Notes: generated by a model from the letters alone, not told the origin. A stretch of DNA of 64,000 nt from Rahnella aquatilis CIP 78.65 = ATCC 33071 (GCF_000241955.1 NC_016818.1:1674001-1738000); one strand, 5' to 3'; positions 1-10,185 are shown, counted from the stretch's first letter. Program-made: numbers and translations.

Positions 1-233
1 AGCTGATTTCGGGTTACCGCTCACTGGCGACAAACAACAGCATGCGAGAACCCGGAAGCGGGGTAGCGAAGCACAGTTATCACACCCTCGGGCAGGCAAT
101 GGATTTCCACATTCAGGGCATCGAACTGAGCAATATCCGCAAAGCTGCATTAAAAATGCGGATGGGTGGTGTAGGATATTATCCACGAAGTAACTTTGTG
201 CACATCGATACCGGCCCTGCGCGGACCTGGTGA
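1..233 (+). CDS. mepK: Murein endopeptidase MepK (YcbK), C-terminal fragment
   Basis: This is the 3' end of a gene that begins before the window; the reading frame is open from base 3 to the TGA at 231-233. The visible part carries the metal-binding signature of DUF882 / M15-type peptidases: HTLGQAMDFH followed about 35 residues later by HIDTGPARTW at the C-terminus. In E. coli MepK (YcbK) is a periplasmic endopeptidase that cuts 3-3 (mDap-mDap) crosslinks in peptidoglycan. The gene ends 51 bases before gloC, the same order as ycbK-ycbL in E. coli, which supports the call. The signal peptide and N-terminus are outside the window. Confidence 0.88.
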   Translation, partial: LISGYRSLATNNSMREPGSGVAKHSYHTLGQAMDFHIQGIELSNIRKAALKMRMGGVGYYPRSNFVHIDTGPARTW

Positions 234-284
234 TGTGTGTCATTAATGGCCTGCCGGAATGTGCAGGCCATTTTGTGGAGCTTT

Positions 285-932
285 ATGAAAATCCATCTTA
301 TTACCGTCACGGCCTTCAGCCAAAACTGCTCACTGATTTGGTGTGCTAAAACCAATCAGGCTGCCATTGTCGATCCCGGTGGTGAAGCCGCAAGGATCAT
401 CCAGGAAGTTTCTGCGAAAGGTGTGCTGGTTACGCAAATTTTGCTGACCCACGGACATCTTGATCACGTGGGTGCTGCCGCAGAGCTGGCTGCTCACTAT
501 CAGGTACCGGTTGTCGGTCCTCAGAAAGAAGATCAATTTCTGCTGGATGCACTGCCGACCCAAAGCCAGATGTTTGGCCTCGACCATTGTGACCCGCTGA
601 CGCCCGATACCTGGCTGGAAGAAGGGGATTCAGTGAATGTCGGCGAGGAAATCTTATCCGTGCTGCATTGCCCGGGCCATACGCCGGGGCATATTGTCTT
701 TATCAATGATAAAGCGCGAATTGCCGTTTCCGGTGATGTGATTTTTAAAGGTGGCGTAGGCCGCAGTGATTTCCCGCGTGGTGACCATCAGGCGCTGATT
801 CATTCCATCAAAACGAAATTATTACCGCTCGGCGATGACATGGTATTTATTCCCGGTCATGGCCCGATGTCAGACTTTGGCTATGAGCGTAAAACCAATC
901 CGTTCCTGCAGGATGAAATGCCGGTCTGGTAA
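285..932 (+). CDS. gloC: Type II glyoxalase GloC (YcbL), metallo-beta-lactamase fold
   Basis: 215 residues, the usual size for this small glyoxalase II branch. The zinc motif THGHLDH is at residues 55-61, with further ligands in [14 protein letters not shown] and IPGHGP. The family hydrolyses S-lactoylglutathione to D-lactate and glutathione in the cytoplasm, the second step of methylglyoxal detoxification; mgsA, which makes methylglyoxal, is at 37600. The ATG at 285 has a GGAG six bases upstream. An upstream in-frame ATG at 237 would add 16 residues absent from the family and is not used here. Same order as E. coli ycbK-ycbL-aspC. Confidence 0.92.
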   Translation: MKIHLITVTAFSQNCSLIWCAKTNQAAIVDPGGEAARIIQEVSAKGVLVTQILLTHGHLDHVGAAAELAAHYQVPVVGPQKEDQFLLDALPTQSQMFGLDHCDPLTPDTWLEEGDSVNVGEEILSVLHCPGHTPGHIVFINDKARIAVSGDVIFKGGVGRSDFPRGDHQALIHSIKTKLLPLGDDMVFIPGHGPMSDFGYERKTNPFLQDEMPVW

Positions 933-960
933 TGACATCTGCTGCTTATCAGCAAGAAAC

Positions 961-993
961 AAAAAGCCCGTCAGTTTCCTGACGGGCTTTTTT
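961..993. terminator. Bidirectional terminator between gloC and aspC
   Basis: GC-rich hairpin with arms AAGCCCGTCAG and CTGACGGGCTT around a short loop, with A and T runs on either side, between two convergent genes. It can stop both gloC (plus) and aspC (minus). Confidence 0.9.
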
Positions 994-1016
994 AATTGGG
1001 CAACACAAATTATCTT

Positions 1017-2207
1017 TTACAGTACGGCGACGATGGCTTCACACAGCGGTGCCATGTTTTCGAGTGTAATCCCAGCAACGTTAATACGGCCGGAGTTCAC
1101 CGCGTACACGCCGAATTCATCACGTAAACGCAATACCTGATCTTTGGTCAGGCCGCTGAAAGAGAACATCCCGTTCTGGTTGATAATAAAGCTGAAATCC
1201 TGTTGAGCGCCTTTTTCCTGTAACGTGCTGACGAATAGCTGGCGCATACGATGGATACGCAGGCGCATATCGCTTAGTTCCTGCTCCCACAGCGTGCGCA
1301 GCGTTTCGTTACCCAGAATGGTGGCTACCACCGCAGCACCGTGTGACGGCGGGTTGGAGTAGTTTGCACGGATAACCGATTTCATTTGGCTGAAAGCGCG
1401 ACCGGCAGTTTCTTCATCGGCTGCGACTAACGTACAAGCACCCACGCGTTCATTGTATAACCCGAAGTTTTTCGAGTAAGAACTGGCGACCAGCAATTCT
1501 TTGTGTTTTGCCACGAACAGCCGCAGACCTGCCGCATCTTCTTCCAGACCTTTTGCAAAGCCCTGATAGGCGAAGTCGAACAACGGTAACCAGCCGTTGC
1601 TCACCGACAATTCTGCCAGCTGTGCCCATTGTTCTTCCGTAGGATCGATACCGGTTGGATTATGGCAGCAGCCGTGGAACAGCACCACGTCGCCTGCTTT
1701 AGCTTCGCTCAGGCTTCTCAACATGCCATCGAAATCAAGACTGTGACTGGCGGCGTCATAATAATTGTATTCCACAACTTCCAGACCCGAAGCTGAGAAC
1801 ACACCTTTATGGTTTGGCCAGCTTGGATTGCTTACCCACACGCGTCTGGCGCTGGTTTGTGTCGCGATGAAATCTGCTGCGATACGCAGGGCGCCCGTGC
1901 CACCCGGAGTCTGCGCGGTGCGTGCCCGTTTATCAGCGATAATCGCACTGTCTTTGCCAAACAGCAGTTCTTGTGTGCAATGTGCGAAATCAGGCAACCC
2001 GTCGATACTCAGATAGGTTTTCGTGGTTTCATTTTCCAACAGGAATTGTTCGGCTTTTTTCACGCTGGCCAGAACCGGCGTTTTACCTGTTTCGTCTTTA
2101 TAAACACCAATCCCCAGATTGATTTTATTAGAGCGGTCGTCAGCGCGGAAAAGATCGGTAAGACCCAGAATAGGGTCAGCAGGTGCTGCAGTGATTTTTT
2201 CAAACAT
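1017..2207 (-). CDS. aspC: Aspartate aminotransferase AspC
   Basis: PLP-dependent class I aminotransferase interconverting aspartate and 2-oxoglutarate with oxaloacetate and glutamate. From the ATG at 2207 ([14 protein letters not shown]) the protein is 396 residues, the exact E. coli length. The PLP lysine lies in [15 protein letters not shown]; the substrate-side arginine is in the conserved C-terminal part near SGRINVAG. An in-frame ATG at 2222 would add MEFSD; the shorter start is preferred because it matches the family, with GGAA nine bases upstream as a modest SD. Downstream of the porin gene on the same strand but separated from it by a terminator. Confidence 0.95.
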   Translation of the reverse strand: MFEKITAAPADPILGLTDLFRADDRSNKINLGIGVYKDETGKTPVLASVKKAEQFLLENETTKTYLSIDGLPDFAHCTQELLFGKDSAIIADKRARTAQTPGGTGALRIAADFIATQTSARRVWVSNPSWPNHKGVFSASGLEVVEYNYYDAASHSLDFDGMLRSLSEAKAGDVVLFHGCCHNPTGIDPTEEQWAQLAELSVSNGWLPLFDFAYQGFAKGLEEDAAGLRLFVAKHKELLVASSYSKNFGLYNERVGACTLVAADEETAGRAFSQMKSVIRANYSNPPSHGAAVVATILGNETLRTLWEQELSDMRLRIHRMRQLFVSTLQEKGAQQDFSFIINQNGMFSFSGLTKDQVLRLRDEFGVYAVNSGRINVAGITLENMAPLCEAIVAVL

Positions 2208-2379
2208 GTCGGAAAATTCCATAGCCTGATATGACGAAAGAGGTCCTCAGGGTAACGCCAGCGCCCCCGTTTGCCAACCGTTTGCGGCAAAAAGAAAGCA
2301 GAGTTGTGAGAAGGCGTGGGAGATTAAAATATTTTATGGCGAGGGTGGAAAAACGATATTTTCAAACATACACAAACGC

Positions 2380-2406
2380 AAAAGGCAGAGCCGAAGCTCT
2401 GCCTTG
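2380..2406 (-). terminator. Intrinsic terminator of the porin gene
   Basis: On the minus strand a 10-bp stem AAGGCAGAGC / GCTCTGCCTT closed by a TTCG tetraloop and followed by TTTTGCG. It lies 43 bases past the porin stop and upstream of aspC. Confidence 0.9.
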
Positions 2407-2448
2407 ATATCCGCTTTGCTACGCCCGTAAGCGCATCGTTAAGCGATA

Positions 2449-3597
2449 TTAGAACTGGTATTGCAGACCAACACCAACAACATCATCGGTAGAAACACCA
2501 GCGGTACGGGTATAGCTGTTGTCGTCCAGCAGATTGATTTTGTAGTCTACATAGGTAGACATGTTTTTGTTGAAGTAGTAGTAAGTACCAACTTCTACGT
2601 ATTTAACCAAGTCAGCATCACCGCCTGCAAAGCCAGTACCCAACGCATTAAGATCTTTACCTTTGGACTGCAGGTAAGCAATGGAAGGACGCAGGCCGAA
2701 ATCAAACTGGTATTGTGCTACAACTTCAAAGTTTTGAGTTTTGTTAGCAACTTGGTTGAAGTCTCCGCCATAGATGGTGGTGTTCTCGGATTCACCGTAG
2801 AATGCTGCCAGGTACAGGTTGTTAGCGTCGTATTTCGCGCCCAATGCATATGCGGAAGCTTTGTCACCGTTACCATCAAGTTTCTGAGAGTTAGTACGGT
2901 TAGATGAGAAGTAAGCACCACTTACGCTAACGCCAGAGTTGCCGATAGCATAAGCTACCGAAGAACCCCAACCGTCACCATTCTGGTTTTTAGTTGAACT
3001 TCCAGGAACACCCAAGTCGGTACCATCAGCAGCAAAGTCATGGCCATCACGATCGTTTTGGTTTTTGCCCTGGTACTGTACTGCGAAGCTCAGGCCGTCA
3101 ACCAGACCGAAGAAGTTGCTGTTACGGTAAGTTGCCATGCCATTACCACGACCAATCATGAAGTTGTCGTTGTTCTGGTACATAGTGTCATCGCCATAGA
3201 TTGGCAGTTGGTCGGTGTAGGACATTACGTCGTAGATTACGCCGTAGTTACGACCGTAGTCGAAAGAGCCTGCATCACCGAATTTCAGACCTGCGAAGCC
3301 CAGACGAGTTTTGTTACCTTCGTCGCCAGCGCTTTCTGCGTGGTTTGCCTGAACGTTGTATTCCCACTGGCCGTAACCGGTCAGTTGGTCAGTAATTTGA
3401 GTTTCGCCTTTGAAGCCGAAACGGACATAGGTCTGGTCGCCATCGTCGCCAGCATTGTCAGAGAAGGTGTGACGGGCGTCAACTTTACCGTACAGATCCA
3501 GTTTGTTGCCATCTTTGTTATAGATCTCAGCTGCATTAGCTGCACCAGCAACTAACAGAGCAGGGATTACCACTGCAAGAATATTGCGCTTCATCAT
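2449..3597 (-). CDS. ompF: OmpF-type general porin
   Basis: Outer-membrane trimeric porin of 382 residues, slightly longer than E. coli OmpF (362). Starts [10 protein letters not shown] with a signal peptide cleaved after AGAANA, mature end [16 protein letters not shown], and ends in the porin C-terminal ...VGVGLQYQF with terminal Phe. Conserved barrel blocks: [73 protein letters not shown]. The start at 3597 has GAGGG eight bases upstream as in E. coli. Gene order (asnS-porin-aspC) makes it the OmpF ortholog. In constriction loop 3 the usual PEFGGDT is replaced by PIYGDDT, losing one acidic pore residue (see findings). Likely controlled by OmpR and MicF. Confidence 0.93.
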   Translation of the reverse strand: MMKRNILAVVIPALLVAGAANAAEIYNKDGNKLDLYGKVDARHTFSDNAGDDGDQTYVRFGFKGETQITDQLTGYGQWEYNVQANHAESAGDEGNKTRLGFAGLKFGDAGSFDYGRNYGVIYDVMSYTDQLPIYGDDTMYQNNDNFMIGRGNGMATYRNSNFFGLVDGLSFAVQYQGKNQNDRDGHDFAADGTDLGVPGSSTKNQNGDGWGSSVAYAIGNSGVSVSGAYFSSNRTNSQKLDGNGDKASAYALGAKYDANNLYLAAFYGESENTTIYGGDFNQVANKTQNFEVVAQYQFDFGLRPSIAYLQSKGKDLNALGTGFAGGDADLVKYVEVGTYYYFNKNMSTYVDYKINLLDDNSYTRTAGVSTDDVVGVGLQYQF

Positions 3598-3692
3598 TAT
3601 TATTACCCTCATTGGTTTTATTTGGACACCTGCCACTGCCTTAAATAATTCTTTACGGAACTATTCGCGAAAGTTTGGTGTCTCCTGTGTCT
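3598..3692 (-). promoter_or_regulatory. ompF mRNA 5' leader with MicF-type pairing region
   Basis: The minus-strand leader keeps blocks I recognise from the E. coli ompF leader: AGACACAGGAGACACC near 3692, AATAGTTCCGTAAA, GGCAGTGGCAGGTGTC, and ACCAATGAGGGTAAT just before the start codon. In E. coli the last two blocks pair with the small RNA MicF, which represses ompF translation. The transcription start near 3692 is inferred only from the similarity. Confidence 0.65.
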
Positions 3693-3750
3693 GAACGCAC
3701 TATTCCATCCGTGGTGAGCTTAATCCATAGCGAAAATGCTACTAAATTAC

Positions 3751-3796
3751 TAAATATGTTTCAGTTGGAAAAAATGTATTTCAAAATGTGTATTTT
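3751..3796 (-). promoter_or_regulatory. Putative OmpR-binding boxes upstream of ompF
   Basis: Two stretches resemble OmpR F/C boxes on the minus strand: ACACATTTTGAAATACATTT (about 3772-3791) and CCAACTGAAACATATTTA (about 3751-3768), close to the E. coli pattern TTTACATTTTGAAACATCT. They lie about 60-100 bases upstream of the inferred transcription start, the expected place. Pattern match only. Confidence 0.5.
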
Positions 3797-3832
3797 ACGG
3801 AACTTTGTGACAGGGATCTATCTTTGAAAATG

Positions 3833-3859
3833 ACTAAGGCCAGCAAAGCTGGCCTTAGT
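3833..3859 (-). terminator. Terminator downstream of asnS
   Basis: Perfect 12-bp inverted repeat ACTAAGGCCAGC / GCTGGCCTTAGT with a three-base loop, 39 bases past the asnS stop, followed on the minus strand by TCATTTTC. It separates asnS from the porin promoter. Confidence 0.8.
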
Positions 3860-3897
3860 TTTGTAACTATTCTGTTAACTAAAAATATTTTAATTAA

Positions 3898-5298
3898 TTA
3901 GAAGGTTGCATTCCGTGGTGTACGCGGGAACGGAATCACGTCACGCACGTTTTGAACACCGGTCACATAGGCGACTAAACGTTCAAAGCCGAGGCCGAAG
4001 CCTGAATGCGGCACAGTACCGTAGCGACGAAGATCGCGATACCACCAGTAATCTTCTTTATTCAGTCCCATTTCAGCCATACGGGCGTCCAGAACATCCA
4101 GACGTTCTTCACGCTGAGAGCCACCAATAATCTCGCCGATGCCCGGAGCCAGAACATCCATTGCTGCGACGGTTTTACCATCTTCATTCATACGCATGTA
4201 AAACGCTTTGATATCTTTCGGATAGTTTTTAACCACCACCGGCGCTTTGAAATGCTGTTCTGCAAGATAACGTTCATGCTCAGAAGAAAGATCGACGCCC
4301 CATGAAACCGGGTTTTCGAATTTCTGACCACAATTCATTAATATTTCTACTGCGTCGGTATAGTCCACCTGGGCGAAATCGGATGTTACAAATCGCTCCA
4401 GGCGCGCAACAGCATCTTTGTCTACACGGTCAGCGAAAAAGGCCATATCGTCTGCACGTTCGTCTAAAACGGCTTTGAAAACATATTTAAGCATGTTTTC
4501 GGCCAGTGCCGCGATGTCATCCAGCGTGGCAAAAGCAACTTCCGGTTCTACCATCCAGAATTCCGCCAGATGGCGACTGGTGTTAGAGTTTTCTGCACGG
4601 AATGTCGGGCCGAAGGTGTAAACCTTGGACAGCGCACAGGCATAAGTTTCGCCGTTCAGCTGACCGGACACTGTCAGGAATGCTTCTTTACCGAAGAAAT
4701 CTTCGCTGAAGTCAATTTCGCCTTTGTCGGTACGCGGCAGATTTTGCAGATCCAGTGTGGATACGCGGAACATCTCACCCGCACCTTCGGTATCGGAAGC
4801 CGTGATCAGCGGTGTGGATACCCAGAAATACCCGTTTTCATGATAGAAACGGTGAATGGCCTGGGAAAGGGTGTTGCGCACACGAGCGACGGCACCTATC
4901 AGGTTGGTGCGCGGGCGAAGGTGCGCCACTTCGCGCAGATATTCGATGCTGTGGCGTTTTGCCGCCATCGGATAAGTATCAGGGTCATCCACCCAGCCAA
5001 CAACTTTGACGTTCGTTGCCTGCAGCTCAAAACTCTGGCCTTCGCCAGGTGAGGCGACAACAGTACCGGTCACTTCTACTGAACAACCCGTCGTCAGACG
5101 TAATACGTCTTCCTGATAATTGGGCAGAGAATTATTGATGACGGCCTGTAAAGGATTAAAGCAGGAGCCGTCATAAACGGCGACGAATGAGATGCCAGCT
5201 TTAGAATCTCTCCGGGTACGTACCCAACCGCGCACGGTGACTTCACTGTCAACCGCAGCACGGCCTTGCAGTACGTCGACTACAGGCACAACGCTCAT
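3898..5298 (-). CDS. asnS: Asparaginyl-tRNA synthetase
   Basis: 466 residues, identical in length to E. coli AsnS. Class II (subclass IIb) enzyme charging tRNA-Asn in the cytoplasm. N-terminal OB-fold anticodon-binding domain (about 1-110, [19 protein letters not shown]), catalytic domain with motif 2 [16 protein letters not shown] and motif 3 [15 protein letters not shown] near the C-terminus. ATG at 5298 preceded by the purine-rich AAGAAAGAGAGAAA. Own transcription unit, ended by the hairpin at 3833-3859. Confidence 0.97.
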   Translation of the reverse strand: MSVVPVVDVLQGRAAVDSEVTVRGWVRTRRDSKAGISFVAVYDGSCFNPLQAVINNSLPNYQEDVLRLTTGCSVEVTGTVVASPGEGQSFELQATNVKVVGWVDDPDTYPMAAKRHSIEYLREVAHLRPRTNLIGAVARVRNTLSQAIHRFYHENGYFWVSTPLITASDTEGAGEMFRVSTLDLQNLPRTDKGEIDFSEDFFGKEAFLTVSGQLNGETYACALSKVYTFGPTFRAENSNTSRHLAEFWMVEPEVAFATLDDIAALAENMLKYVFKAVLDERADDMAFFADRVDKDAVARLERFVTSDFAQVDYTDAVEILMNCGQKFENPVSWGVDLSSEHERYLAEQHFKAPVVVKNYPKDIKAFYMRMNEDGKTVAAMDVLAPGIGEIIGGSQREERLDVLDARMAEMGLNKEDYWWYRDLRRYGTVPHSGFGLGFERLVAYVTGVQNVRDVIPFPRTPRNATF

Positions 5299-5520
5299 AG
5301 ATTTCTCTCTTTCTTTATATATGTTGACTAAGAAATATTGGACACCCTGTAAATAGGGATTTTGCTATGTTACTTAGGCTTTCTCAGGACACAAGCAGAA
5401 ATCGTTCTCGCCGGACAAGAATTGTGGCGCAAATGCAGTGATCGAAGGGGAAATATTGAGAGAGTGAATAAAAGCCGAGCAGAATTAGATCGCAACTATA
5501 TAAAGGAAAGGAAATCCGAA

Positions 5521-5546
5521 TAAAGCGCCGGATGCGTCTCCGGCAC
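5521..5546 (-). terminator. Terminator downstream of pncB
   Basis: Minus-strand stem GTGCCGGA / TCCGGCGC (arms GCCGGA and TCCGGC), then TTTATTC, a few bases past the pncB stop. Confidence 0.75.
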
Positions 5547-5557
5547 TTTATGGAGAG

Positions 5558-6763
5558 TCAGGACGCTTTTTTCACCAGCGGCAGATCGAAAGCTTTGCGC
5601 AAGGCCTGAACAAAAGCTTTGTCCTGACACATTGTTTTGCCCGGGCTGTCCGAAAGTTTCGCGACAGGTTTGCCATTGCACTGCACCAGTTTAATGACAA
5701 TATTGAGCGGCTTCACGTCTGGAATATTACACGTCAGGCGCGTACCAATCCCGAATATCAGATTCACCCGCTGATGGAAATGGCGATACAGGTGCAACGC
5801 TTTGTCCAGATCCAGATTGTCGGAGAACACCAGTGTTTTGGTCATCGGATCGATATCCAGAGCGTGATAATGCGCTATCGCTTTCTCACCCCATTCAAAC
5901 GGATCCCCGGAGTCATGACGCAGGCCCTGATAAGCATTGGCGAATTTACTGCCGAAATCACGCAGGAAAGCGTCCATCGTAATGCAGTCGGTGAGGGCGA
6001 TCCCCAGCATATCCGGGTATTCATCCAGCCAGGCCTGCAATGCCGCGCGCTGGCTGTTAGCCAGAACCGGACTAATCTGCTGATGCGCCTGGAACCATTC
6101 GTGGGCTTGTGTACCGACTGGCGCCAGCTGTAATTTATGCGCTAACTCGTAGTTGCTGGTGCCCACCAGATAAGGGAATTCATTTTTCAGGGTGCTGACG
6201 ATGGCTTCCTGAACGTCACCGGAGAAACGGCGACGTGTGCCGAAATCCATCAGACGGAACGCGCCAAGGTCGATATCTGCGGCCTGTTCTTTAAAGCTGG
6301 CGAGATTTTTACGCAGCTGTTCCACTGCCATTTGCGCCGTGACTTGCGGTGAGCGCTGGCGATGGACAACCTCACTGATGACCGCGAGCAGTGGCACTTC
6401 CCACATAATGACTTCACGCCACGGGCCTTCAATGCGCACATGCAAATGTCCGTTGCGATCGGAAACCATGACATGTTCAGGATTGTAGCGGAAGATTTTC
6501 AGCCAGTTCAGGTAATCCTGCGTGAAGAAAGGCAGCCCTGAAAGGTAGGTGAACTCGTCGTCCGTCAGCGCCAGCTGACTCATCATCTGGATTTGCTGGC
6601 GGATCTCGCTGGCGTATTCGCCCAGCAGTTCATCGCCACGGCAACGGAACTCTGCCACGACGCTGATGTTGCGGTAGCGATGGTAGACTGCTTGCTGCAT
6701 ATGAAGCTTGTAGGCATCGGTATCTAACAGCGAAGTCAAAATCGGGGAGGCGTATGGAGTCAT
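5558..6763 (-). CDS. pncB: Nicotinate phosphoribosyltransferase PncB
   Basis: 401 residues, usual family length. Converts nicotinate plus PRPP to nicotinate mononucleotide, the committed Preiss-Handler step of NAD salvage, with ATP hydrolysis. Starts [20 protein letters not shown] (substrate-site region); the autophosphorylated histidine is expected at H221 in [30 protein letters not shown] and [10 protein letters not shown] are conserved PRPP/substrate segments. Monocistronic, with a terminator downstream and a possible NadR-type palindrome 34 bases upstream of the start. Same position as in E. coli between asnS and pepN. Confidence 0.96.
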   Translation of the reverse strand: MTPYASPILTSLLDTDAYKLHMQQAVYHRYRNISVVAEFRCRGDELLGEYASEIRQQIQMMSQLALTDDEFTYLSGLPFFTQDYLNWLKIFRYNPEHVMVSDRNGHLHVRIEGPWREVIMWEVPLLAVISEVVHRQRSPQVTAQMAVEQLRKNLASFKEQAADIDLGAFRLMDFGTRRRFSGDVQEAIVSTLKNEFPYLVGTSNYELAHKLQLAPVGTQAHEWFQAHQQISPVLANSQRAALQAWLDEYPDMLGIALTDCITMDAFLRDFGSKFANAYQGLRHDSGDPFEWGEKAIAHYHALDIDPMTKTLVFSDNLDLDKALHLYRHFHQRVNLIFGIGTRLTCNIPDVKPLNIVIKLVQCNGKPVAKLSDSPGKTMCQDKAFVQALRKAFDLPLVKKAS

Positions 6764-6796
6764 AGCGCGTTTACAGCATCCTCGTCAGAAACTGAG

Positions 6797-6812
6797 TGTT
6801 TGAACACAAACA
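6797..6812 (-). promoter_or_regulatory. Palindrome upstream of pncB, possible NadR-type operator
   Basis: TGTTTG-AACA-CAAACA, a perfect 6-bp inverted repeat, 34 bases before the pncB start. The enterobacterial NadR box is TGTTTA-N6-TAAACA; this site has the same outer bases but a shorter spacing, so the assignment is tentative. Confidence 0.4.
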
Positions 6813-7034
6813 ACCGTTCCGTAAAAAAAACGTTCTGGATAAAACAGCAAAGTCTGTGAAGTATACCGCATTATCCCGCCAAAGAATCCTCATCACATCA
6901 TAATTGTCAGGGGATGGTCGAGGCTTAAATGTGCTTAAATGCAGGAAATATGGGCAAGCTGGCGATTTTCCGGCTTCGAAAAAGCACGAATTGATTACAT
7001 AAATTTAATCAACCTGACATTAAGAAAGAAAAAA

Positions 7035-7058
7035 ACGGGGCGGTTAAACCCCGCTTTT
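7035..7058 (+). terminator. Terminator-like hairpin in the pncB-pepN gap
   Basis: CGGGG CGGTTAAA CCCCG followed by CTTTTCTT on the plus strand, with no annotated plus-strand gene upstream. It could end a short untranslated transcript starting after about 6800. Confidence 0.5.
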
Positions 7059-7453
7059 CTTATCTTCATTTCCCTACGTTTGTTCACGATAGTAAACGCA
7101 ATAATGTTTTCGAGAGTGATTCAGCGGTTTTTTGGCCCAAAATACCGATCACCTGCATCACGACCCGTATGCGTCATACCATGACACCATATGACAAGCT
7201 GTCCGTGACGGTTGTGTTTTTGCCGGATGCGCCAAAACCGCTGTTTTACAGAAATTTCTGTGTTTTGGTTGAAAGGTGCGCATACGCACTCACAAACCGG
7301 CAACAATCTGGGATTTCCTCAGGCCTGTGTTAAAGTTTAAAGATAAAAAGTATGAAGGTCGTCCGGTGTGCTGTCAGCCATTCGCTGTCCAGCGGAACCT
7401 GCCTCATCAACTAAATCGCCATTATTAACAACAAAAACGTCAAAAGGTTTTTT

Positions 7454-10069
7454 ATGACTCAACTGCCACAAGCCAAGTTCCGCCACGATTATCGTGCCCC
7501 GGACTATACCATCACGGACATTGACCTTAATTTCGAGCTTGATGCACAGAAGACCCTTGTGACCGCTGTCAGTCAGATTAAACGACAGGGCGCAGAAGGC
7601 GTGCCGCTGGTGCTCAACGGCGAAGACCTGACGCTTATTAGCCTGAAGGTTAACGGCCAGGACTGGCCTAAATATCAGTTAAAAGAGGGCGCGCTGGAAA
7701 TCACTGGCTTGCCGGAAGCCTTTGAACTGACGATTGTTAATGAAATTCATCCGGCAAAAAACACCGCGCTCGAAGGGTTATATCTTTCCGGTGAAGCGCT
7801 TTGTACGCAATGCGAAGCCGAGGGTTTCCGCCACATTACGTATTATCTGGATCGTCCGGATGTGCTGGCGCGTTTCACAACCCGCATTGTGGCGGATAAA
7901 GCCCGCTATCCGTATCTGCTGTCCAATGGCAACCGTATTGATCAGGGGGAGCTGGAAGGCGGCAAACACTGGATCAAATGGCAGGATCCGTTCCCGAAAC
8001 CTTGTTACCTGTTCGCGCTTGTCGCCGGTGATTTTGATGTTTTGCGCGATTCCTTCAAAACCCGCTCCGGCCGCGATGTGGCACTGGAACTGTTTGTCGA
8101 TCGCGGTAATCTGGATCGTGCGGACTGGGCGATGGAATCGCTGAAGCAATCCATGAAATGGGACGAAACCCGTTTCAATCTCGAATACGATCTCGACATC
8201 TTTATGATTGTCGCCGTTGATTTCTTCAACATGGGCGCGATGGAAAACAAAGGCCTGAACGTCTTTAACTCCAAATACGTGCTGGCGAAAGCGGAAACCG
8301 CGACCGACAAAGATTACCTCGGCATCGAAGCGGTGATCGGCCACGAATACTTCCATAACTGGACCGGCAACCGCGTGACCTGCCGCGACTGGTTCCAGCT
8401 GAGCCTGAAAGAAGGCCTGACCGTATTCCGGGATCAGGAATTCAGTTCCGACCTGGGTTCGCGTTCAGTGAACCGTATTGATAACGTCCGCGTGATGCGT
8501 GGCGCGCAGTTCTCTGAAGATGCCAGCCCGATGGCGCACCCGATCCGCCCGGAAAAAGTTATCGAAATGAACAACTTCTACACCCTGACGGTGTATGAGA
8601 AAGGTTCAGAAGTTATCCGCATGCTGCACACTTTGCTGGGTGAAGAGAAATTCCAGGCCGGGATGCAGCTCTATTTCGAGCGTCATGATGGCAGTGCGGC
8701 AACCTGTGATGATTTTGTGCAGGCGATGGAAGATGCCTCAAACGTCGATCTTTCCCTGTTCCGCCGCTGGTACAGCCAGTCCGGTACACCTGTACTGACC
8801 GTGCGTGACGACTATGACGTGGAAAAACAGCAATACACCCTGACAGTCAGCCAGAAAACCCCTGCGACGCCTGATCAGAGTGAAAAACTGCCTCTGCATA
8901 TTCCGCTGGATATTGAATTGTATGACCCACAGGGCAACGTCATTGCGCTGAAACAGAATGGTCAGGTGGTCAGTAATGTACTGAACGTCACCGAAGCGGA
9001 GCAGACGTTCATCTTTGACGACGTGCAATACCCGCCGGTGCCTTCTTTATTGCGTGAATTCTCTGCGCCGGTGAAACTCGACTACAAGTGGGGCGATCAT
9101 CAGCTGACTTTCCTGATGAAATACGCGCGTAACGATTTTGCCCGCTGGGATGCAGCACAAAGCCTGCTGGCAACCTACATCAAGCTGAACGTAGCGCGTC
9201 ACCAGCAGAAACAGCCATTGTCTCTGCCGTTGCATGTGGCGGATGCGTTCCGTGCGGTATTGCTGGATGAAAACATCGATCCGGCGCTTGCTGCACAGAT
9301 CCTGACCCTGCCGTCTGAAAATGAAATTGCTGAACTGTTCGACATTATCGATCCGCAAGCGATCAGCGCCGTTCACGATGCGATCACCCGTTGTCTGGCA
9401 ACAGAAATGGCGGATGAATTCCTGGCAGTCTACAACGCTAACCGTCTGCCTGCGTACCGCGTCGTGCATGAAGATATCGGTAAACGTTCACTGCGTAACA
9501 CCTGTCTGCATTATCTGGCCTTTGCTGATGTGGCGCTGGCCGACCAGTTGGTGAAAGCACAGTTTGAGCAGGCTGATAACATGACAGATTCGCTGGCGGC
9601 GATGTCTGCGGCAGTTTCTGCACAGTTGCCTTGCCGTGAATCCCTGATGGCGACCTACGATGAGCGCTGGCATCACGACGGTCTGGTGATGGATAAATGG
9701 TTTATCCTGCAGGCGACCAGCCCGGCAGCCGATGTGTTGCAGAAAGTCCGTTCACTGCTAAACCATCGTTCATTCAGCATGGGCAACCCGAACCGGGTCC
9801 GTTCATTAATCGGCGCATTTGCTTCTGCGAATCCTTCTGCATTCCACGCCGCAGATGGCAGCGGTTATCAGTTCCTGGCTGAAATGCTCACCGATCTTAA
9901 TACCCGTAACCCGCAGGTCGCGGCGCGGATGATCGAGCCGCTGATCCGCCTCAAACGCTACGACCAGAATCGTCAGGCGCTGATGCGTCAGGCGCTGGAA
10001 CAACTGAAAGGGCTGGAAAACCTGTCCGGTGATTTGTTCGAAAAAATCACCAAAGCGTTAGATGCGTAA
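7454..10069 (+). CDS. pepN: Aminopeptidase N (alanyl aminopeptidase)
   Basis: 871 residues (E. coli 870). M1-family zinc aminopeptidase, cytoplasmic, removing N-terminal residues in late protein turnover. Substrate-binding GAMEN motif (MGAMENKGLNVF, about residues 260-270) and the zinc site HEYFH at 297-301 with the third ligand glutamate in KEGLTVFRD about 18 residues later. Long C-terminal helical domain to residue 871. ATG at 7454 with a weak AAGG about seven bases before. Monocistronic, ended by the hairpin at 10091-10118. Confidence 0.97.
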   Translation: MTQLPQAKFRHDYRAPDYTITDIDLNFELDAQKTLVTAVSQIKRQGAEGVPLVLNGEDLTLISLKVNGQDWPKYQLKEGALEITGLPEAFELTIVNEIHPAKNTALEGLYLSGEALCTQCEAEGFRHITYYLDRPDVLARFTTRIVADKARYPYLLSNGNRIDQGELEGGKHWIKWQDPFPKPCYLFALVAGDFDVLRDSFKTRSGRDVALELFVDRGNLDRADWAMESLKQSMKWDETRFNLEYDLDIFMIVAVDFFNMGAMENKGLNVFNSKYVLAKAETATDKDYLGIEAVIGHEYFHNWTGNRVTCRDWFQLSLKEGLTVFRDQEFSSDLGSRSVNRIDNVRVMRGAQFSEDASPMAHPIRPEKVIEMNNFYTLTVYEKGSEVIRMLHTLLGEEKFQAGMQLYFERHDGSAATCDDFVQAMEDASNVDLSLFRRWYSQSGTPVLTVRDDYDVEKQQYTLTVSQKTPATPDQSEKLPLHIPLDIELYDPQGNVIALKQNGQVVSNVLNVTEAEQTFIFDDVQYPPVPSLLREFSAPVKLDYKWGDHQLTFLMKYARNDFARWDAAQSLLATYIKLNVARHQQKQPLSLPLHVADAFRAVLLDENIDPALAAQILTLPSENEIAELFDIIDPQAISAVHDAITRCLATEMADEFLAVYNANRLPAYRVVHEDIGKRSLRNTCLHYLAFADVALADQLVKAQFEQADNMTDSLAAMSAAVSAQLPCRESLMATYDERWHHDGLVMDKWFILQATSPAADVLQKVRSLLNHRSFSMGNPNRVRSLIGAFASANPSAFHAADGSGYQFLAEMLTDLNTRNPQVAARMIEPLIRLKRYDQNRQALMRQALEQLKGLENLSGDLFEKITKALDA

Positions 10070-10090
10070 TTGCAAATAACCGTAAAGCAA

Positions 10091-10118
10091 AAGGGCGATG
10101 GAAACATCGCCCTTTTTT
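10091..10118 (+). terminator. pepN terminator
   Basis: Perfect 10-bp stem AAGGGCGATG / CATCGCCCTT with a GAAA tetraloop and a six-T run. The IS200 left end begins directly after the T run. Confidence 0.93.
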
Positions 10119-10185
10119 GTCTATAGAAAACCCCCAGCTAGGCTGGGGGTTCCGTAAAGCTTCCAGCTTTGAGCCGGATATAAAA

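Larger units (their letters stand above)
6764..7453. other. Long pncB-pepN divergent intergenic region
   Basis: 690 bases with no convincing gene. It must hold the pncB promoter (minus) and the pepN promoter (plus). Visible structure: a palindrome at 6797-6812, a tandem 10-mer GCTTAAATG(T/C) twice at 6923-6942, a terminator-like hairpin at 7035-7058, an inverted repeat CAGCGGTTTTTTGGC (7122-7136) / GCCAAAACCGCTG about 100 bases apart, and a small palindrome AGAAATTTCT near 7250. The only open frame of note (81 codons from 6939) has no SD and crosses the hairpin, so I do not call it. Confidence 0.6.

Noticed and set aside
3040..3555. 171-codon open frame antisense to the porin gene
   Set aside because: Lies wholly inside ompF; arises from the codon bias of a highly expressed gene.
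6939..7184. 81-codon open frame in the pncB-pepN gap
   Set aside because: No Shine-Dalgarno, crosses a terminator-like hairpin, and its composition does not look protein-like.
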